Numbered from the stretch's first letter, positions 20,645 to 33,679 are shown. The stretch: DNA of 64,000 bases from Aplidium turbinatum (GCA_918807975.1 OU964922.1:16170329-16234328); one strand, 5' to 3'. A program made the numbers and translations. Notes: generated from the letters alone by a model not told the origin.

Positions 20645-23600
20645 TTATCGATCATCAGTCATTTCATCAACTTTTCCTTCCAGAAGACACACCTTTCGGA
20701 TATCACGAACCAAAGTGGAGTGGGCAGTGCGCACCTTGATTCGACGCACAAGTTCATTACTGTCAGGCATTACATCTTCAACAATTCCCTTAGGCCAGCG
20801 TCCGCGTTTGGCAGATTTGTCCATCACTAATACAAGGTCTCCGCGTTTCAGAATTTGCAATTTAAACAAGAACGTAAAGTTTTCTTCACAGCAGCTCTTC
20901 CCTTTAATATCCAGTAGGATTGGTGCATAGCTGCTAAAACATATGAAATACCCATATGTCCTTCACAAATGTGGTAAAACATAATCAGTAATCTCGTCAC
21001 AGGATGATCACTTGGTAAAAGGATAGGATGCTTTATGGATTTGTCAAGCGAGGCGTTTCGTAAACGGCCCCCAACACGTATTATACCATCCACAATATAA
21101 GGATTCAAAGACTTAAGTGGCCGTAAGAACGGCCGTTTGATTTGTGAGTCAGAAGGTAGTTGAACCGGACTTTGGAAACTGGGATGAGCTGGAAGAGTCG
21201 TCATTACTTCGGGAAAAGCTTCCCATTGCGTTAACCTCACGATCGCTAGGGTAGCTTTTGACATCTCACCAGTCGTAAGCAAACCCAGGGCAGGCTTTTC
21301 GATGTTAACCTTCGCCTTCCATTGCAGATAGGATTTGTACCTCAGGAACCAGGCAACTGAGCGTTGCAACCTGGAAAAGTCAGAATATCGTCTCAATAGC
21401 AAGGGCAAGCCGTCACACTCTGGTTCAGATATCCGAACGGCGCAAATCTTCTTCACGTCAGGATCTTCTTTCTTCAGGTCTCCACAAATTTCTGGTTGTA
21501 TCGGCCACTGGGTTTCAGTGCACGTTAAAAATTTTGGTCCATAGAACCACATAACAGCCTCATTAGCCTTACTGGGCGAGAGGCCGCGCGATGCAAAGTC
21601 AGCAGGATTATGATCAGTGGGCACATATCTCCACTGATCCAACGAGGTTAATGAATGAAGTAGTTCAAGTCTATTGGCCACAAATGTATGGAAACGAGAC
21701 GTTCTATTACGTAAATAATGTAGTACAACAGTGGCGTCTGTCCAATAGGTCACAGAAGAAAATTTAAATTCAAGTTCACGAGAAATCATACTACCAAGTT
21801 TAACAGCTAGTACAGCTGCAGTCAACTCCAGCCTAGGAACACTAATCGATTTAAGTGGAGCGACTCTAGCTTTTCCCATAACAAGCGCACAAGTAATTAA
21901 ATTATTCGTATAAACAACACGCACGTAAGCACACGCTCCGTAACCATCAACTGAAGCATCTGAGAATACATGCAATTCGATTTTGTCAGTTTCCTGGTTA
22001 GGGAGCTTAAAACTTCTTGCAAGAGATACCTCTTTCAAATTTGGTAATGCCTGCACCCATTCTAACCAGGCCCTCTCCAAACCCCCCATGGACGGAAGAG
22101 GTTCATCCCAAGAAAGACCCAAACGGCAAGTCTCTTGCAAGATTTTCCTAGCAGGCAGGACAAATGGCTGTAGCAGCCCTAGAGGGTCATATGTTTGAGC
22201 AATAACTGATAACAGCCCCCTCCTAGTACAAGGTTTTACATTGAGGTTCACTTTAACCTCCAGGCAATCGGAATCCGCATTCCAAAACATGCCCAGTGCC
22301 TTCTGAGTAGGCAGTTCTCGTTGCTGCAGGTCAACTACAGTCGAAGCACGATCATTTTCTGAAATAAGACTTAGAACATCCTTATTATTTGAAAGGAACT
22401 TAGTTAATTTAAATCCGCCACTATCAAGAAGTTTGCACAGCTCCTTTATTAAACATGAGGCTTGATTAGGTGTAGCACATGATTTACACAAATCATCCAC
22501 ATAAAAATTTTTTAGCACAGTGCTTACCGTTTCAGGAGAAGCTTCACTCAAGTTTTCCTCTGCTGTTCGGCGAAGAGCAAAAGCTGCCACGGAAGGTGAC
22601 GAGGTGGCCCCAAATAGATGCACATTCATCCGAAAGGCTGCGGGGGTGCGAGTTAGATCATTGTCCGGGTACCAGAGAAACCTAAAAACATCACGATCCT
22701 TCTCTTCCACAAGTACCTGGTAAAACATACTTTTTATGTCTGCCACCACTGCAATAGGCTCTTGTCTAAAGCGCATTAAGACACCCACAAGACTATTGGT
22801 TAGGTCAGGTCCTTGGAGCAGCTTGTCATTCAGCGACACGCCATTGGCCTTAGCACTGCAGTCGAAGACCACCCTAAATTTAGTCAGAACTGACGTGCAG
22901 TGATGCGGTACATACCTAGTCTTACCTTCTGGTTCAACAGCTCCATCCGGTATTTGGCAGCAGAAACCGTTAGCAACCAGCTCAGTCATCTTCTCAGTGT
23001 ACTTTCTACGTAAGTCGGGATTTGCAATTAGCTTCTTCGTCAGATCTCGAAGATGTTTCTCGGCTACGTGGAGGTTATTCGGCAAGTCAAAGTTGTCTTT
23101 TTTCCATGGAAGACCAATTTGGTGATGTCTACCAACTTTTAAGGCAGACCTTTCCATGATGTCAATAGCACGCCTGTCTTCTTTTGACATACACGGCAGT
23201 TGCGGCGCATCAAGATCATGGAAATCCTGGTCAAGAATACGTAGTAACTCCTTGCAACCTTGTTTATCTACACCAAGCTCACTGACAAAGTTAACACGTA
23301 CCTCGTGGTTATCAAGCTCATTCTGGGAGACATAATCCACCCCCCACAACGTCCATCCCAAGGCAGTATGCAAGCCAAAAGGTTGGTTATCTAACCCATA
23401 CCTACTCTCACTAACCCGGAACGCATTGTGGACATTTTGCCCCAGCAATAAGTCTACTGTATTTGTTTCTAATTTTGGGAAGGACAGATCTTGAAGATGT
23501 GGAAATAGGCTCGTTAGTTCATTTGTAGGAATGCTTGTGTGCACATCGACTATGGAATCCTGCACCAAAGCATCGTTAACAGTAAAAACTCGGCTCTCAC

Positions 23601-23931
23601 CAACTCCTTGAATGAAAAAATGTTTAATTTTCGAAGAGACCTCTGTCACGGCATTGCTGGTGTGCATTTTTACGTTGGCCTTTGCCAAATCTGCACCAAT
23701 TCGCTTAGCAAGGGCCGTTGTACACAAAGTGGTCTCAGACCCATCATCCATGTAGGCATATGTGTTTACGTAATTATCAGGATTTGATACCCACACTTTG
23801 ACTGGAACGACTTTATGCAATTTCCTGCTGCGCTCAATCTTTTTGTCATTGTAAGAACTACAGGCGACAAGAACATTGCTGTCATTTTGTGCAGTTTTTG
23901 TCCGAGGTACAGACTTGTCAAAATGAAGCAA
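20645..23931 (-). pseudogene. BEL/Pao pol region (fossil)
   Basis: Minus-strand frames (20848-23931 and 20645-20869) hold recognisable parts in order. They are an aspartic-protease-type motif (DDGSETTLC), a BEL/Pao reverse transcriptase (DCSAKANG, then FYVDDLCKS), RNase H (FSDASVDGYGA), the integrase zinc-binding end, and the C-terminal domain typical of Pao elements (GDLVLVMDKSAKRGRWP). The gene belongs to the element bounded at 19608-28591 and is part of a broken copy. Confidence 0.85.
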
Positions 23932-23943
23932 GAAATTATGACG

Positions 23944-24699
23944 CTAGCCACATTCTCGACAGGCCAGCCCAGAAGAACACTCACGTACGCTGTGCCCAGA
24001 CTGGAGACAGTTGAAACACAGCCCATGTAATTTAACAAATTGGTGTCGTTTATCAACAGGTCGCTCTTTAAAGGTAGGACATTGCCATAGCCAGTGCACA
24101 CCTTTACACAACTCACAACTCTTTTGAACGCTTGAAGGCGTAGCAGAGCTTTCCTTAACGGCATTTACCTTGACCTGACTACGCGATCGCGAGTTTTTAG
24201 ACCCTGTAAACGTTTTTAACTGACTCGCAAACATATCCTGGCCTAATGCACATTCCGCATCAGCCGCAGCATCGTCTACAAGAGTCCTCAACTCCTTAAA
24301 CCCTCCACAGCCTCTACGAGACATAGGCACAAAATCTCTTTTTATTTTCTCGGGAAGACGATTAAATATTTTATGAATCACTTCAGGTGAGTTTAACTCT
24401 GCCAAACGTCCTAGAGACAGATACGTCTGCTCACATTCAAACATTCTGTCTCTGAGGCAGTTTAAAGCAGATGAGTCGAACTCCTTTATGGGGGGACCAT
24501 TTAGCATTCCCTCTCGTAGTCTTGATGCCAAAAGGTTCTGATTACCAAACCGCTGGTCCAATCTTTCCCAAGCAGTTTGATAAGCCAGAGACCTGTTTGA
24601 GTGCCCTCCAAGACCACGAATAGCTCTTCCTGCCTCACCTGTGCATAAAGATTGCAGATGCAACATCTTTACATCGTCATCTGGATATATACACGCCAC
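23944..24699 (-). pseudogene. BEL/Pao gag, zinc-knuckle part (fossil)
   Basis: This minus-strand frame has the Pao-type gag helical region (LRDRMFECEQTYLSLGRL) and two C-terminal Cys/His knuckles (CELCKGVHWLWQC and CFNCLQSGHSVREC). It lies directly upstream of pol in the element's reading direction. Confidence 0.8.
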
Positions 24700-24847
24700 A
24701 AATTTAAAGAACTTACGCTTAAACTCTGGATATTCCAGGATATCACCACCCTTTGACGCACATAAGGTACTGGAAATAAATTTTCAGTCAACCATTGTAT
24801 TATTATGGTTAGTGGTGTTGTTTAAGAGGACTTTTAAAGAAATTTAA

Positions 24848-26900
24848 AAAAAATTATGTGTAGTAAGAGAAATAATGTATGGCACGTATGTGTGCCATTG
24901 TGCCTCAAGGGTAAAGATTTTGTCTATTTTCTCAGCACCAGCCTGTGTTGCCAAAATGGCAATAGAAACGGTAGAATTGTTATATGGTTTTCAACAGCAG
25001 CCTGATAACCAATGCAAGGTTTTGCAGATCACATTGCTTTAATCACAAACAATGAAATAGACAAACAACGCACCACAAAGACACTGAAAACACAGATAAA
25101 AACTGTGAAATCCAAATGAAATCTGCAAAGTAGAATTTTGGAAACTAGCAAGAACACTCAACACAACATTTGACTGATTAAAAATTAAGCAACCTTCAAG
25201 TTCTATCCAAATATTATTCCCATGCATTGTAGAGACCTAGAAAACTGACTTCAAGACCTTGAACCATCTGGTTCACTAACATAAAGTAAGAGAATGGACA
25301 CAGCAAATACAGTATTCTGAGGTAAAAACAATCACTGCAGATTGAAATAAAGTGTACAAATCATTAGAGGATCTATAGCCACCTGAATCAATGTAAAATG
25401 ATGATGAATTTAGGATGCAATTCCCGAGATATTGATAAAAACTGTTCATTGGTTTTAAAATCACATCATACAACATGCATACTGTACTACAAAGATTTGT
25501 GGTATGCATTGAAAATGAAACAGTCTCTGTCTTTCACATGGCATAGATGATTACAACATTCCAAACATTGGTTGTTGGTCCGATTGTGTGTTTTCCGGGT
25601 AGGCCTAGTGCACAACTTGCATTGCTTTCTGTCTTCCATCTTTTCCATTGTATGTTTCATATCAACTGATGCCATGGAGAGACTTCTTTTGGAGGTCATG
25701 ATAGCTGATGATGCGACTGCTCGTTTCCTGTTTGTGAATGTTCCAATCATACTCCTCGCAACAAGTCGTCAAAATGTTTTATAGTCAAAGTTGCTCATAT
25801 CAGGATTTTCATCACATAGTTTGTTGTAAATAACAAATGCATTATTTACAGCAATGTCCATTAGGTCAAGTACAATTCGCAAGTAGTATAATATTTGATT
25901 CTAGACTTGTGATCAAATTGATTTGTCACTTTTTTTTATGCATCATATCTACGCCACCCATGTGCTGGTTGTAATGCTAATTGCTTCACAACATCTGGAC
26001 AGGCAACAGATTGTTTGGAGCTTGATTCCTTCTTTTCACTTCACACAATGGAAAAGCTGTCAAAAAGTTTGATACAAAGTTGATGGCTTTGTTGTCCATC
26101 CACTTCACAAAGTATACAAGATTTTCAGCTTGAAACATCCAACTTGAAACAGCAACATCCCCTCTCTTCATGCTCTTGTCAGCAAGGACTTGTGATTTTG
26201 GCAAATGCTTCCTATTGGATCTCACTGTGCCAGTACTGAAAACATTTCTTTTGGAAAGGGCATCCTGCAGTCCGCAAATAACACACGATTGACAGCGACT
26301 TCACTCAAATGGAAAACTTTTGCCTTTTAGCCATATTATTATTTTGAAAATACTTAGTTTGCACTAATAAAACATGAAAATAAGCTCAATATCAGGTTAC
26401 TTTGCAATATGTTTTCATTTTGAATTACTATACTAAACAGATTTTCTTCACACATTGCAAACATTACCAGACTTTCTCACAAAGGTTCACATAAACTTGT
26501 GTAGCAATTTTTACCCTTGAAGTACAATGGCACATATGTGTGCCACACATAAATAGTTAGCCTCACAACCAGTAAACCTTAGTTTTTATCTTAGGTAATG
26601 GTAAAATGGTGTCCTAGACACTCTAAAGTGTACTCTGAATAAATACTATGATGAATTAACAATTATAAACTAATAAAAATAAGTTCCAAACATGCCTCTG
26701 AAGCAATAGCTAAAATAGGCAAAACAATTTTAAGGCTGGTCTGAAGAAATTAATTCAGAGTTTCCAACTATTAGTTTCAAATTAAAGTTTGATGTATAGA
26801 GAGTTTCCAGCATAAAAATCGTTTCAAAATATAACGATTTTCTAACATAAAATCACAGTTAATTTTGTGGCACACATGCGTGCCACTGTACCTCAAAGGG
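24848..26900 (-). mobile_element. piggyBac relic inside the BEL/Pao gag region
   Basis: Two minus-strand frames are typical of the piggyBac transposase C-terminal half. One, 25986-26225, has MKRGDVAVSS and VKWMDNKAINFVSNF. The other, 25487-25750, is the Cys-rich tail: CKLCTRPTRKTHNRTNNQC, then CLECCNHLC and YH. The right end reads AAAGGG-TTAA (26901-26904), i.e. a CCCTTT terminus at TTAA, as for piggyBac. TTAA is also present at 24844-24847, but the CCCTT terminus there is not clear. Sequences like CCCTTGAAGTACAATGGCAC with a GGCAC-ATATG-GTGCC palindrome recur at ~24890, 26512 and 26870, so a ~390-bp MITE (26512-26900) may also be present. The N-terminal half is not found. Confidence 0.6.
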
Positions 26901-26904
26901 TTAA

Positions 26905-27815
26905 ATTTCTCAAGTGTCACAGGTGGAACCACACCATGTGCGCTCTGCCTGAAGCTGGGCGTCAAAACATTAACTGGCGCCACCGATGGTCCAGTTAAAC
27001 CGAAGCCTTGTGGCTGCATTGTATTCGACACTCTACTCAGCACAATAGGGGACGATGACAAATCACCGACATATGCCTGTCCTACTTGTGAAGTTTCATA
27101 CGCAGCCGCATTTACGCTCACACCCGGATAGACGCTAGTCTGAGCACCAGAAATGAAAGGGTTGTCTACACCATTGGTTAACAGCGAAGTTGTTATACTT
27201 AATGAAGACGTTGTACTAATTGGCACATGAGCAAGCGACGTTCCTATAGCAGCACTATCGTTAACTGTAGTGGTGTTTGGCACGTCCAAGATCAAACCAC
27301 CTGTGCCTTACAAGCTGCTTACTCGAATCTGAGAGCCAGACATTCGACATTATCTTGTCAAAGGAATTTTTAATATCTCGCAGTTCCATTTCGCAACACT
27401 GTATTAGATTATTCATTTTGTCGACACTCTGCTTTTGTAATAAAGGCCAAATAATTGCCTTTGCATCGCACAAACTCCTTTCTGCATGCGAGAGATTCTC
27501 CAAAAACGATGCAAACTCTGCTGAAGGGCTCGAATGACTACTACTCACTAACATGGTAGATTGTGATGCAACAGTGTCAGTTAAAGTTGTTTTTACGTTA
27601 AATTTGCTGTTTATGGTAATTAAAGATTGCTCTCCAAACGACATCAGAGGCGCTGATTGAGTAGCAATCACAGTGGCGTCGGAAGTATCTACCTGCGATG
27701 GTGCTAAGGTTACGTTACCTTCACTCGACGAAACTTCAGTCATATTTAACGGGTTCTTGGTTACGCTTGATCTAAGGAAATAGTGACTTATTTGCACAAC
27801 AGCAAAGTAAATCAA
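26905..27815 (-). pseudogene. BEL/Pao gag, N-terminal part (fossil)
   Basis: Ser/Thr-rich minus-strand frames (27261-27815 and 26777-27295) lie between the 5' LTR and the piggyBac relic. The segment VPPVTLEKFN corresponds to the start of the Pao gag core. Recognition rests mainly on position in the element. Confidence 0.5.
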
Positions 27816-28228
27816 CAGCTTAGAAGCAAAATACGAGACTAAAATGAAACAAATGTAACTTACAATGAAATACCTTATTAACTCTTACAACAATAGTGCC
27901 TACAGGCTACAACACGAGCACGAACAACAATATGGTACGCTTCCACGTGAAGCAATTAACCAAAAACAACAGATCCACTGACCTAGAGCAACTGGAGACG
28001 CACACAAGAATGCCGATTGCCACTAAATTCACGCGCGATGACAAACTACGTCACCGTGCCACTAGGTCCGAGTGAATGAAAGAAAACTAAGCAACTTCTA
28101 GTCAAAGCACTAGACAAAAACACAAGGTGACCAGCTCACTACACTGTTACTGAAACCACCAAAAAATAACAGGATTAAACCACAAAGCCTGACCAAAATG
28201 GTACAGATGAAATTTTTCAATAATATAA

Positions 28229-28591
28229 TGTAACAACCGAATTTTGCTGGGTCTTTAACGGACCCTGCATCCGACAGTTGTGCTTTATTATGTCCGACAA
28301 GAACGGCTACCAGGTTAGGCCTCAATTGATTACTTCTGACTCAAGCTGACCTATGTTTATACAAGTACACGAAAACACTTACTTGTAATCCACGCACACA
28401 AGCCAACCATCATCAGAAAGAAATTATTGAAAAAATGTGACCGTCCACCGCTCAAGTCGAAACACAAAAAAAAACACTTTTCGATAAATGAAACACTAAT
28501 TCAAACTCATTCAAGTGGAGGTCACTGAAGCGTGAACGCAAAACAAGAACATTCAAAAAATAAGAAAGGAATTGCATAAATCGTTTCTACA
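28229..28591 (-). repeat. BEL/Pao LTR (5' LTR with respect to the element)
   Basis: 363 bp, apparently identical to 19608-19970, followed by ATAAG (28592-28596), which matches the duplication before 19608. Confidence 0.9.
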
Positions 28592-28860
28592 ATAAGGGCC
28601 TAAATCATCTTCTTAATGGACAAGTATATACATGCAGTGAACTTTCGCAACTCAAAAAACACTTTACTGAAACGCAAAAATCTATTTTTTGTGGGCCCCT
28701 GAGATGGTGGGCCCGAGGTCCGAGCCCCGTTTTACACGGCACTGCTTGAAACCTATAAAAGTATTGACGCCTACTGTACTAAGGTAAAAAAATTGGGGGC
28801 CCCCAAAGCCAGGGGGCCTGAGGCCTGTGCCTCTTGTGCCTCATGGTTAATCGGGCCCTG

Positions 28861-31800
28861 TTGGTAGGAACTCCCAGCAGAACGGTTCAGAGATGGAGGA
28901 TATATTTACGATAGACATTAAAATAATACGATTTTTGCATAATTGACACTTCTCCAAACATCCTTGAATAAAACTATAATTCGCAACACATGCCACTTAA
29001 ATTTTACATGCATCGGATTCAGTATTGAATTACCTTTCCAGTGGTGTGCACCAATAGGTGGGCATTTGGTAGGAACTCCCAGCAGAACGGTCCGAGAATG
29101 GAAGATATATTTACGATAGACATTAAAATAATACAATTTTTTGCATCATTAACACTTCTTCAAACATCTTCGAATAAAACTATCATCCGCAACATATGCC
29201 ACTTAAATTTTACATGCATCGGATTCAGTATGGAATTACCTTTCTAGGGGTGTGCACCAATAGGTGGGCATTTGGTAGAATTTCCCAGCAAAACGGTCTG
29301 AAGATGGAGGATATATTGACGATAATCAAAAGAACAATGCAATTTTTGCATAATTGACACCTCTCCAATAAACCTCAAATAAAACTGTAATCCGCAACAT
29401 ATGCCACTTAAATTTTACATGCATCGGATTCAGTATTGAATTACCTTTCCAGGGGTGTGCACCAATAGGTGGGCATTTAGTAGGAACTCCCAGCAAAACG
29501 GTCCAAAGATGGAGGATATATTTACGACAGACATTAAAATATTGCAATTTTTGCATAATTAACACTTCTCCAAACATCTTCAAATAAAACTTTAATCCGC
29601 AACATATGCCACTTAAATTTTACATGCATCGGATTCAGTATTGAATTACCTTTCCAGGGGTGTGCACCAATAGGTAGGCATTTGGTAGGAACTCCCAGCA
29701 GAACGGTCCGAAGATGAAGGATATATTGACGATTATCAAGAGAATAATACAATTTTTGCATAATTGAGACCTCTCCAATAAACCTCAAATAAAACTATAA
29801 TCCGCAACATATGCCACTTAAATTTTACATGCATCGGACTCAGTATGGAATTACCTTTCCAGGGGTGTGCACCAATAGGTGGGCATTTAGTAGGAACTCT
29901 CAGCAGAACGGTCCAAAGATAGAGGATATATTGACGATAATCAAGAGAGTATACCGTAATACAATTTTTGCATAATTGAGAGCACTCCAATAAACCTCAA
30001 ATAAAACTATAATCCGCAACATATGCCACTTAAATTTTACATGCACCGGATTCAGTATTGAATTACCTTTCCAGGGGTGTGCACCAATAGGTGGGCGTTT
30101 GGTAGGAACTCCCAGCAGAACGGTTCAAAGATGGAGGATATATTTACGATAGACATTAAAATATTGCAATTTTTGCATAATTGACACTTCTCCAAACATC
30201 TTCGAATAAAACTATAATTCGCAACACATGCCACTTAAATTTTACATGCATCGGATTCAGTATTGAATTACCTTTCCAGGGGTGTGCACCAATAGGTGGG
30301 CATTTGGTAGAAACTCCCAGCAGAACGGTCTGAAGATGGAGGATATATTGACGATTATCAAGAGAATAATACAATTTTTGCATAATTGAGACCTCTCCAA
30401 TAAACCTCAAATAAAACTATAATCCGCAACATATGCCACTTAAATTTTACATGCATCGGACTCAGTATGGAATTACCTTTCCAGGGGTGTGCACCAATAG
30501 ATGGGCATTTGGTAGGAACTCCCAGCAGAACGGTTCAAAGATGGAGGATATATTAACTATAATCAAGAGAGTAATACAATTTTGCATAATTGAGAGCACT
30601 CCAATAAACCTCAAATAAAACTATAATCCGCAACATATGCCACTTAAATTTTACATGCATCGGATTCAGTATTGAATTACCTTTCCAGGGGTGTGCACCA
30701 ATAGGTGGGTATTTCGTAGGAACTCCCAGCAGAACGGTCCGAAGATGAAGGATATATTGACGATTATCAAGAGAATAATACAATTTTTGCATAATTGAGA
30801 CCTCTCCAATAAACCTCAAATAAAACTATAATCCGCAACATATGCCACTTAAATTTTACATGCATCGGACTCAGTATGGAATTACCTTTCCAGGGGTGTG
30901 CACCAATAGGTGGGCATTTAGTAGGAACTCCCAGCAGAACGGTCCAAAGATAGAGGATATATTGACGATAATCAAGAGAGTATACCGTAATACAATTTTT
31001 GCATAATTGAGAGCACTCCAATAAACCTCAAATAAAACTATAATCCGCAACATATGCCACTTAAATTTTACATGCATCGGATTCAGTATTGAATTACTTT
31101 TCCAGGGGGGTGCACCAATAGGTGGGCATTTGGTAGGAACTCCCAGCAGAACGGTTCAAAGATGGGAGATATATTTACGATAGACATTAAAATAATGCGA
31201 TTTTTGCATAATTGACACCTCTCCAAACATCCTCAAATAAAACTATAATCCGCAACACATGCCACTTAAATTTTACATGCATCGGATTCAGTATTGAATT
31301 ACCTTTCCAGGGGTGTGCACCAATAGGTGGGCATTTGGTAGAAACTCCCAGCAGAACGGTCTGAAGATGGAGGATATGTTGACGATAATCAAAAGAATAA
31401 TGCAATTTTGCATATTTGACACTTCTCCAATAAACCTCAAATAAAACTATAATCCGCAACATATGCCACTTAAATTTTACATGCACCGGATTCAGTATTG
31501 AATTACCTTTCCAGGGGTGTGCACCAATAGGTGGGCGTTTGGTAGGAACTCCCAGCAGAACGGTTCAAAGATGGAGGATATATTTACGATAGACATTAAA
31601 ATATTGCAATTTTTGCATAAATGACACTTCTCCAAACATCTTCGAATAAAACTATAATTCGCAACACATGCCACTTAAATTTTACATGCATCGGATTCAG
31701 TATTGAATTACCTTTCCAGGGGTGTGCACCAATAGGTGGGCATTTGGTAGAAACTCCCAGCAGAACGGTCTGAAGATGGAGGATATATTGACGATTATCA

Positions 31801-33679
31801 AGAGAATAATACAATTTTTGCATAATTGAGACCTCTCCAATAAACCTCAAATAAAACTATAATCCGCAACATATGCCACTTAAATTTTACATGCATCGGA
31901 CTCAGTATGGAATTACCTTTCCAGGGGTGTGCACCAATAGATGGGCATTTGGTAGGAACTCCCAGCAGAACGGTCCAAAGATGGAGGATATATTAACTAT
32001 AATCAAGAGAGTAATACAATTTTGCATAATTGAGAGCACTCCAATAAACCTCAAATAAAACTATAATCCGCAACATATGCCACTTAAATTTTACATGCAT
32101 CGGATTCAGTATTGAATTACCTTTCCAGGGGTGTGCACCAATAGGTGGGTATTTCGTAGGAACTCCCAGCAGAACGGTCCGAAGATGGTGGATATATTGA
32201 CAATTATCAAAAGAAGAATACAATTTTTGCATAATTGACACTTCTCCAATAAACCTCAAATAAAACTATAATCCGCAACATATGCCACTTAAATTTTATA
32301 TGCATCGGATTCAGTATGGAATTACCTTTCCAGGGGTGTGCACCAATAGGTGGGCATTTGGTAGGAACTCCCAGCAGAACGGTCCAAAAATGGAAGATAT
32401 ATTGACGATAATCAAGAGAGTATACCGTTATACAATTTTTGCATAATTGAGAGCACTCCAATAAACCTCAAATAAAACTGTAATCCGCAACATATGCCAC
32501 TTAAATTTTACATGCATCGAATTCAGTATTGAATTACCTTTCCAGTGGTGTGCACCAATAGGTGGGCATTTGGTAGGAACTTCCAGCAGAACGGTAAAAA
32601 GATGGAGGATATATTTACGACAGACATTAAAATAATGCGATTTTTGCATAATTGAAAGCTCTCCAATAAACCTCAAATAAAACTGTAATTCGCAACATAT
32701 GCCACTTAAATTTTATATGCATCAGATTCAGTATTGAATTACCTTTCCAGGGGTGTGCACCAATAGGTGGGCATTTGGTAGGAACTCCCAGCAGAACGGT
32801 TCAAAGATGGAGGATATGTTGAAGATAATCAAGAGAATAATGCAATTTTTGCATAATTGAAACTTCTCTAATAAAGCTCAAATAAAACTATAATCCGCAA
32901 CATATGCCACTTAAATTTTACATGCATCGGATTCAGTATTGAATTACCTTTCCAGTGGTGTGCACCAATAGGTCGGCATTTGGTAGGAACACCCAGCAGA
33001 ACGGTTCAAACATGGAGGATATATTTACGATAGACATTAAAATAATGCAATTTTTGCATAATTGACACCTCTCCAAACATCCTCGAATAAAACTATAATT
33101 CGCAACACATGCCACTTAAATTTTACATGCATCGGATTCAGTATTGAATTACCTTTCTAGTGGTGTGCACCAATAGGTGGGCATTTGGTAGGAACTCCCA
33201 GCAGAACGGTCCGAGAATGGAAGATATATTTACGATAGACATTAAAATAATACGATTTTTTGCATCATTAACACTTCTTCAAACATCTTCGAATAAAACT
33301 GTAATCCGCAACATATGCCACTTAAATTTTACATGCATCGGATTCAGTATTGAATTACCTTTCCAGTGGTGTGCACCAATAGGTGGGCATTTGGTAGGAA
33401 CTCCCAGCAGAACGGTTCAAAGATGGAGAATATATTAACTATAATCAAGAGAGTAATACAATTTTGCATAATTGAGAGCACTCCAATAAACCTCAAATAA
33501 AACTATAATCCGCAACATATGCCACTTAAATTTTACATGCATCAGATTCAGTATTGAATTACCTTTCCAGTGGTGTGCACCAATAGGTGGGCATTTGGTA
33601 GGAACTTCCAGCAGAACGGTTCAAAGATGGAAGATATATTGAAGACAATCAAGAGAATAATGCAATTTTTGCATAATTG
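28861..33679 (+). repeat. Satellite B, second block (~23 units, with higher-order repeat)
   Basis: Continuation of the array after the hAT insertion. A 1,440-bp higher-order repeat (seven units) is seen: the stretch from ~30052 recurs at ~31492 with identical variants in order (for example the GTGGGCG variant at 30092 and 31532, and TGGGTATTTCG at 30708 and 32148). A 1,031-bp (five-unit) offset links 29736 and 30767. The many 60-99-codon minus-strand frames here (with HVKFKWHMLRI) are by-products of the repeat. The array breaks off within a unit at ~33679. Confidence 0.95.

Larger units (their letters stand above)
19608..28591 (-). mobile_element. BEL/Pao LTR retrotransposon, broken copy
   Basis: Flanked by 363-bp LTRs and the 5-bp duplication ATAAG (19603-19607 and 28592-28596). 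Minus-strand parts in order are gag-like, gag zinc-knuckle, then protease/reverse transcriptase/RNase H/integrase-type pol. A piggyBac relic sits within the gag part. The copy is broken in several places (estimated three to five breaks). The LTRs look identical to the eye, so the insertion itself is young. Confidence 0.85.
17521..28860. mobile_element. hAT-type element carrying nested BEL/Pao and piggyBac
   Basis: The ends are CAGGGCCTGATTAA (17521) and, reverse-complemented, CAGGGCCCGATTAA (28860). The 8-bp target duplication TTGGTAGG occupies 17513-17520 and 28861-28868. A CAGGG terminus plus an 8-bp duplication is diagnostic of the hAT superfamily. It sits inside one satellite B unit, which reads through if the element is removed. 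No hAT transposase is recognised, so this is a non-autonomous or decayed copy. Without the BEL/Pao insertion it would be ~2.4 kb. Confidence 0.85.

Noticed and set aside
20621-22723. Plus-strand frames opposite the BEL/Pao pol
   Set aside because: Antisense shadows of a recognised reverse transcriptase gene on the minus strand.
28918-33115. Many 60-99-codon minus-strand frames with HVKFKWHMLRIIVLFE-like sequence
   Set aside because: They recur once per satellite B unit and vary with unit length. They are translation artefacts of a tandem repeat, not genes.
15546-33679. Satellite B considered as a centromeric array
   Set aside because: Total length is only ~7 kb, it begins at a transposon terminus, and it is homologous to the arms of T1. 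Higher-order structure alone is not enough.
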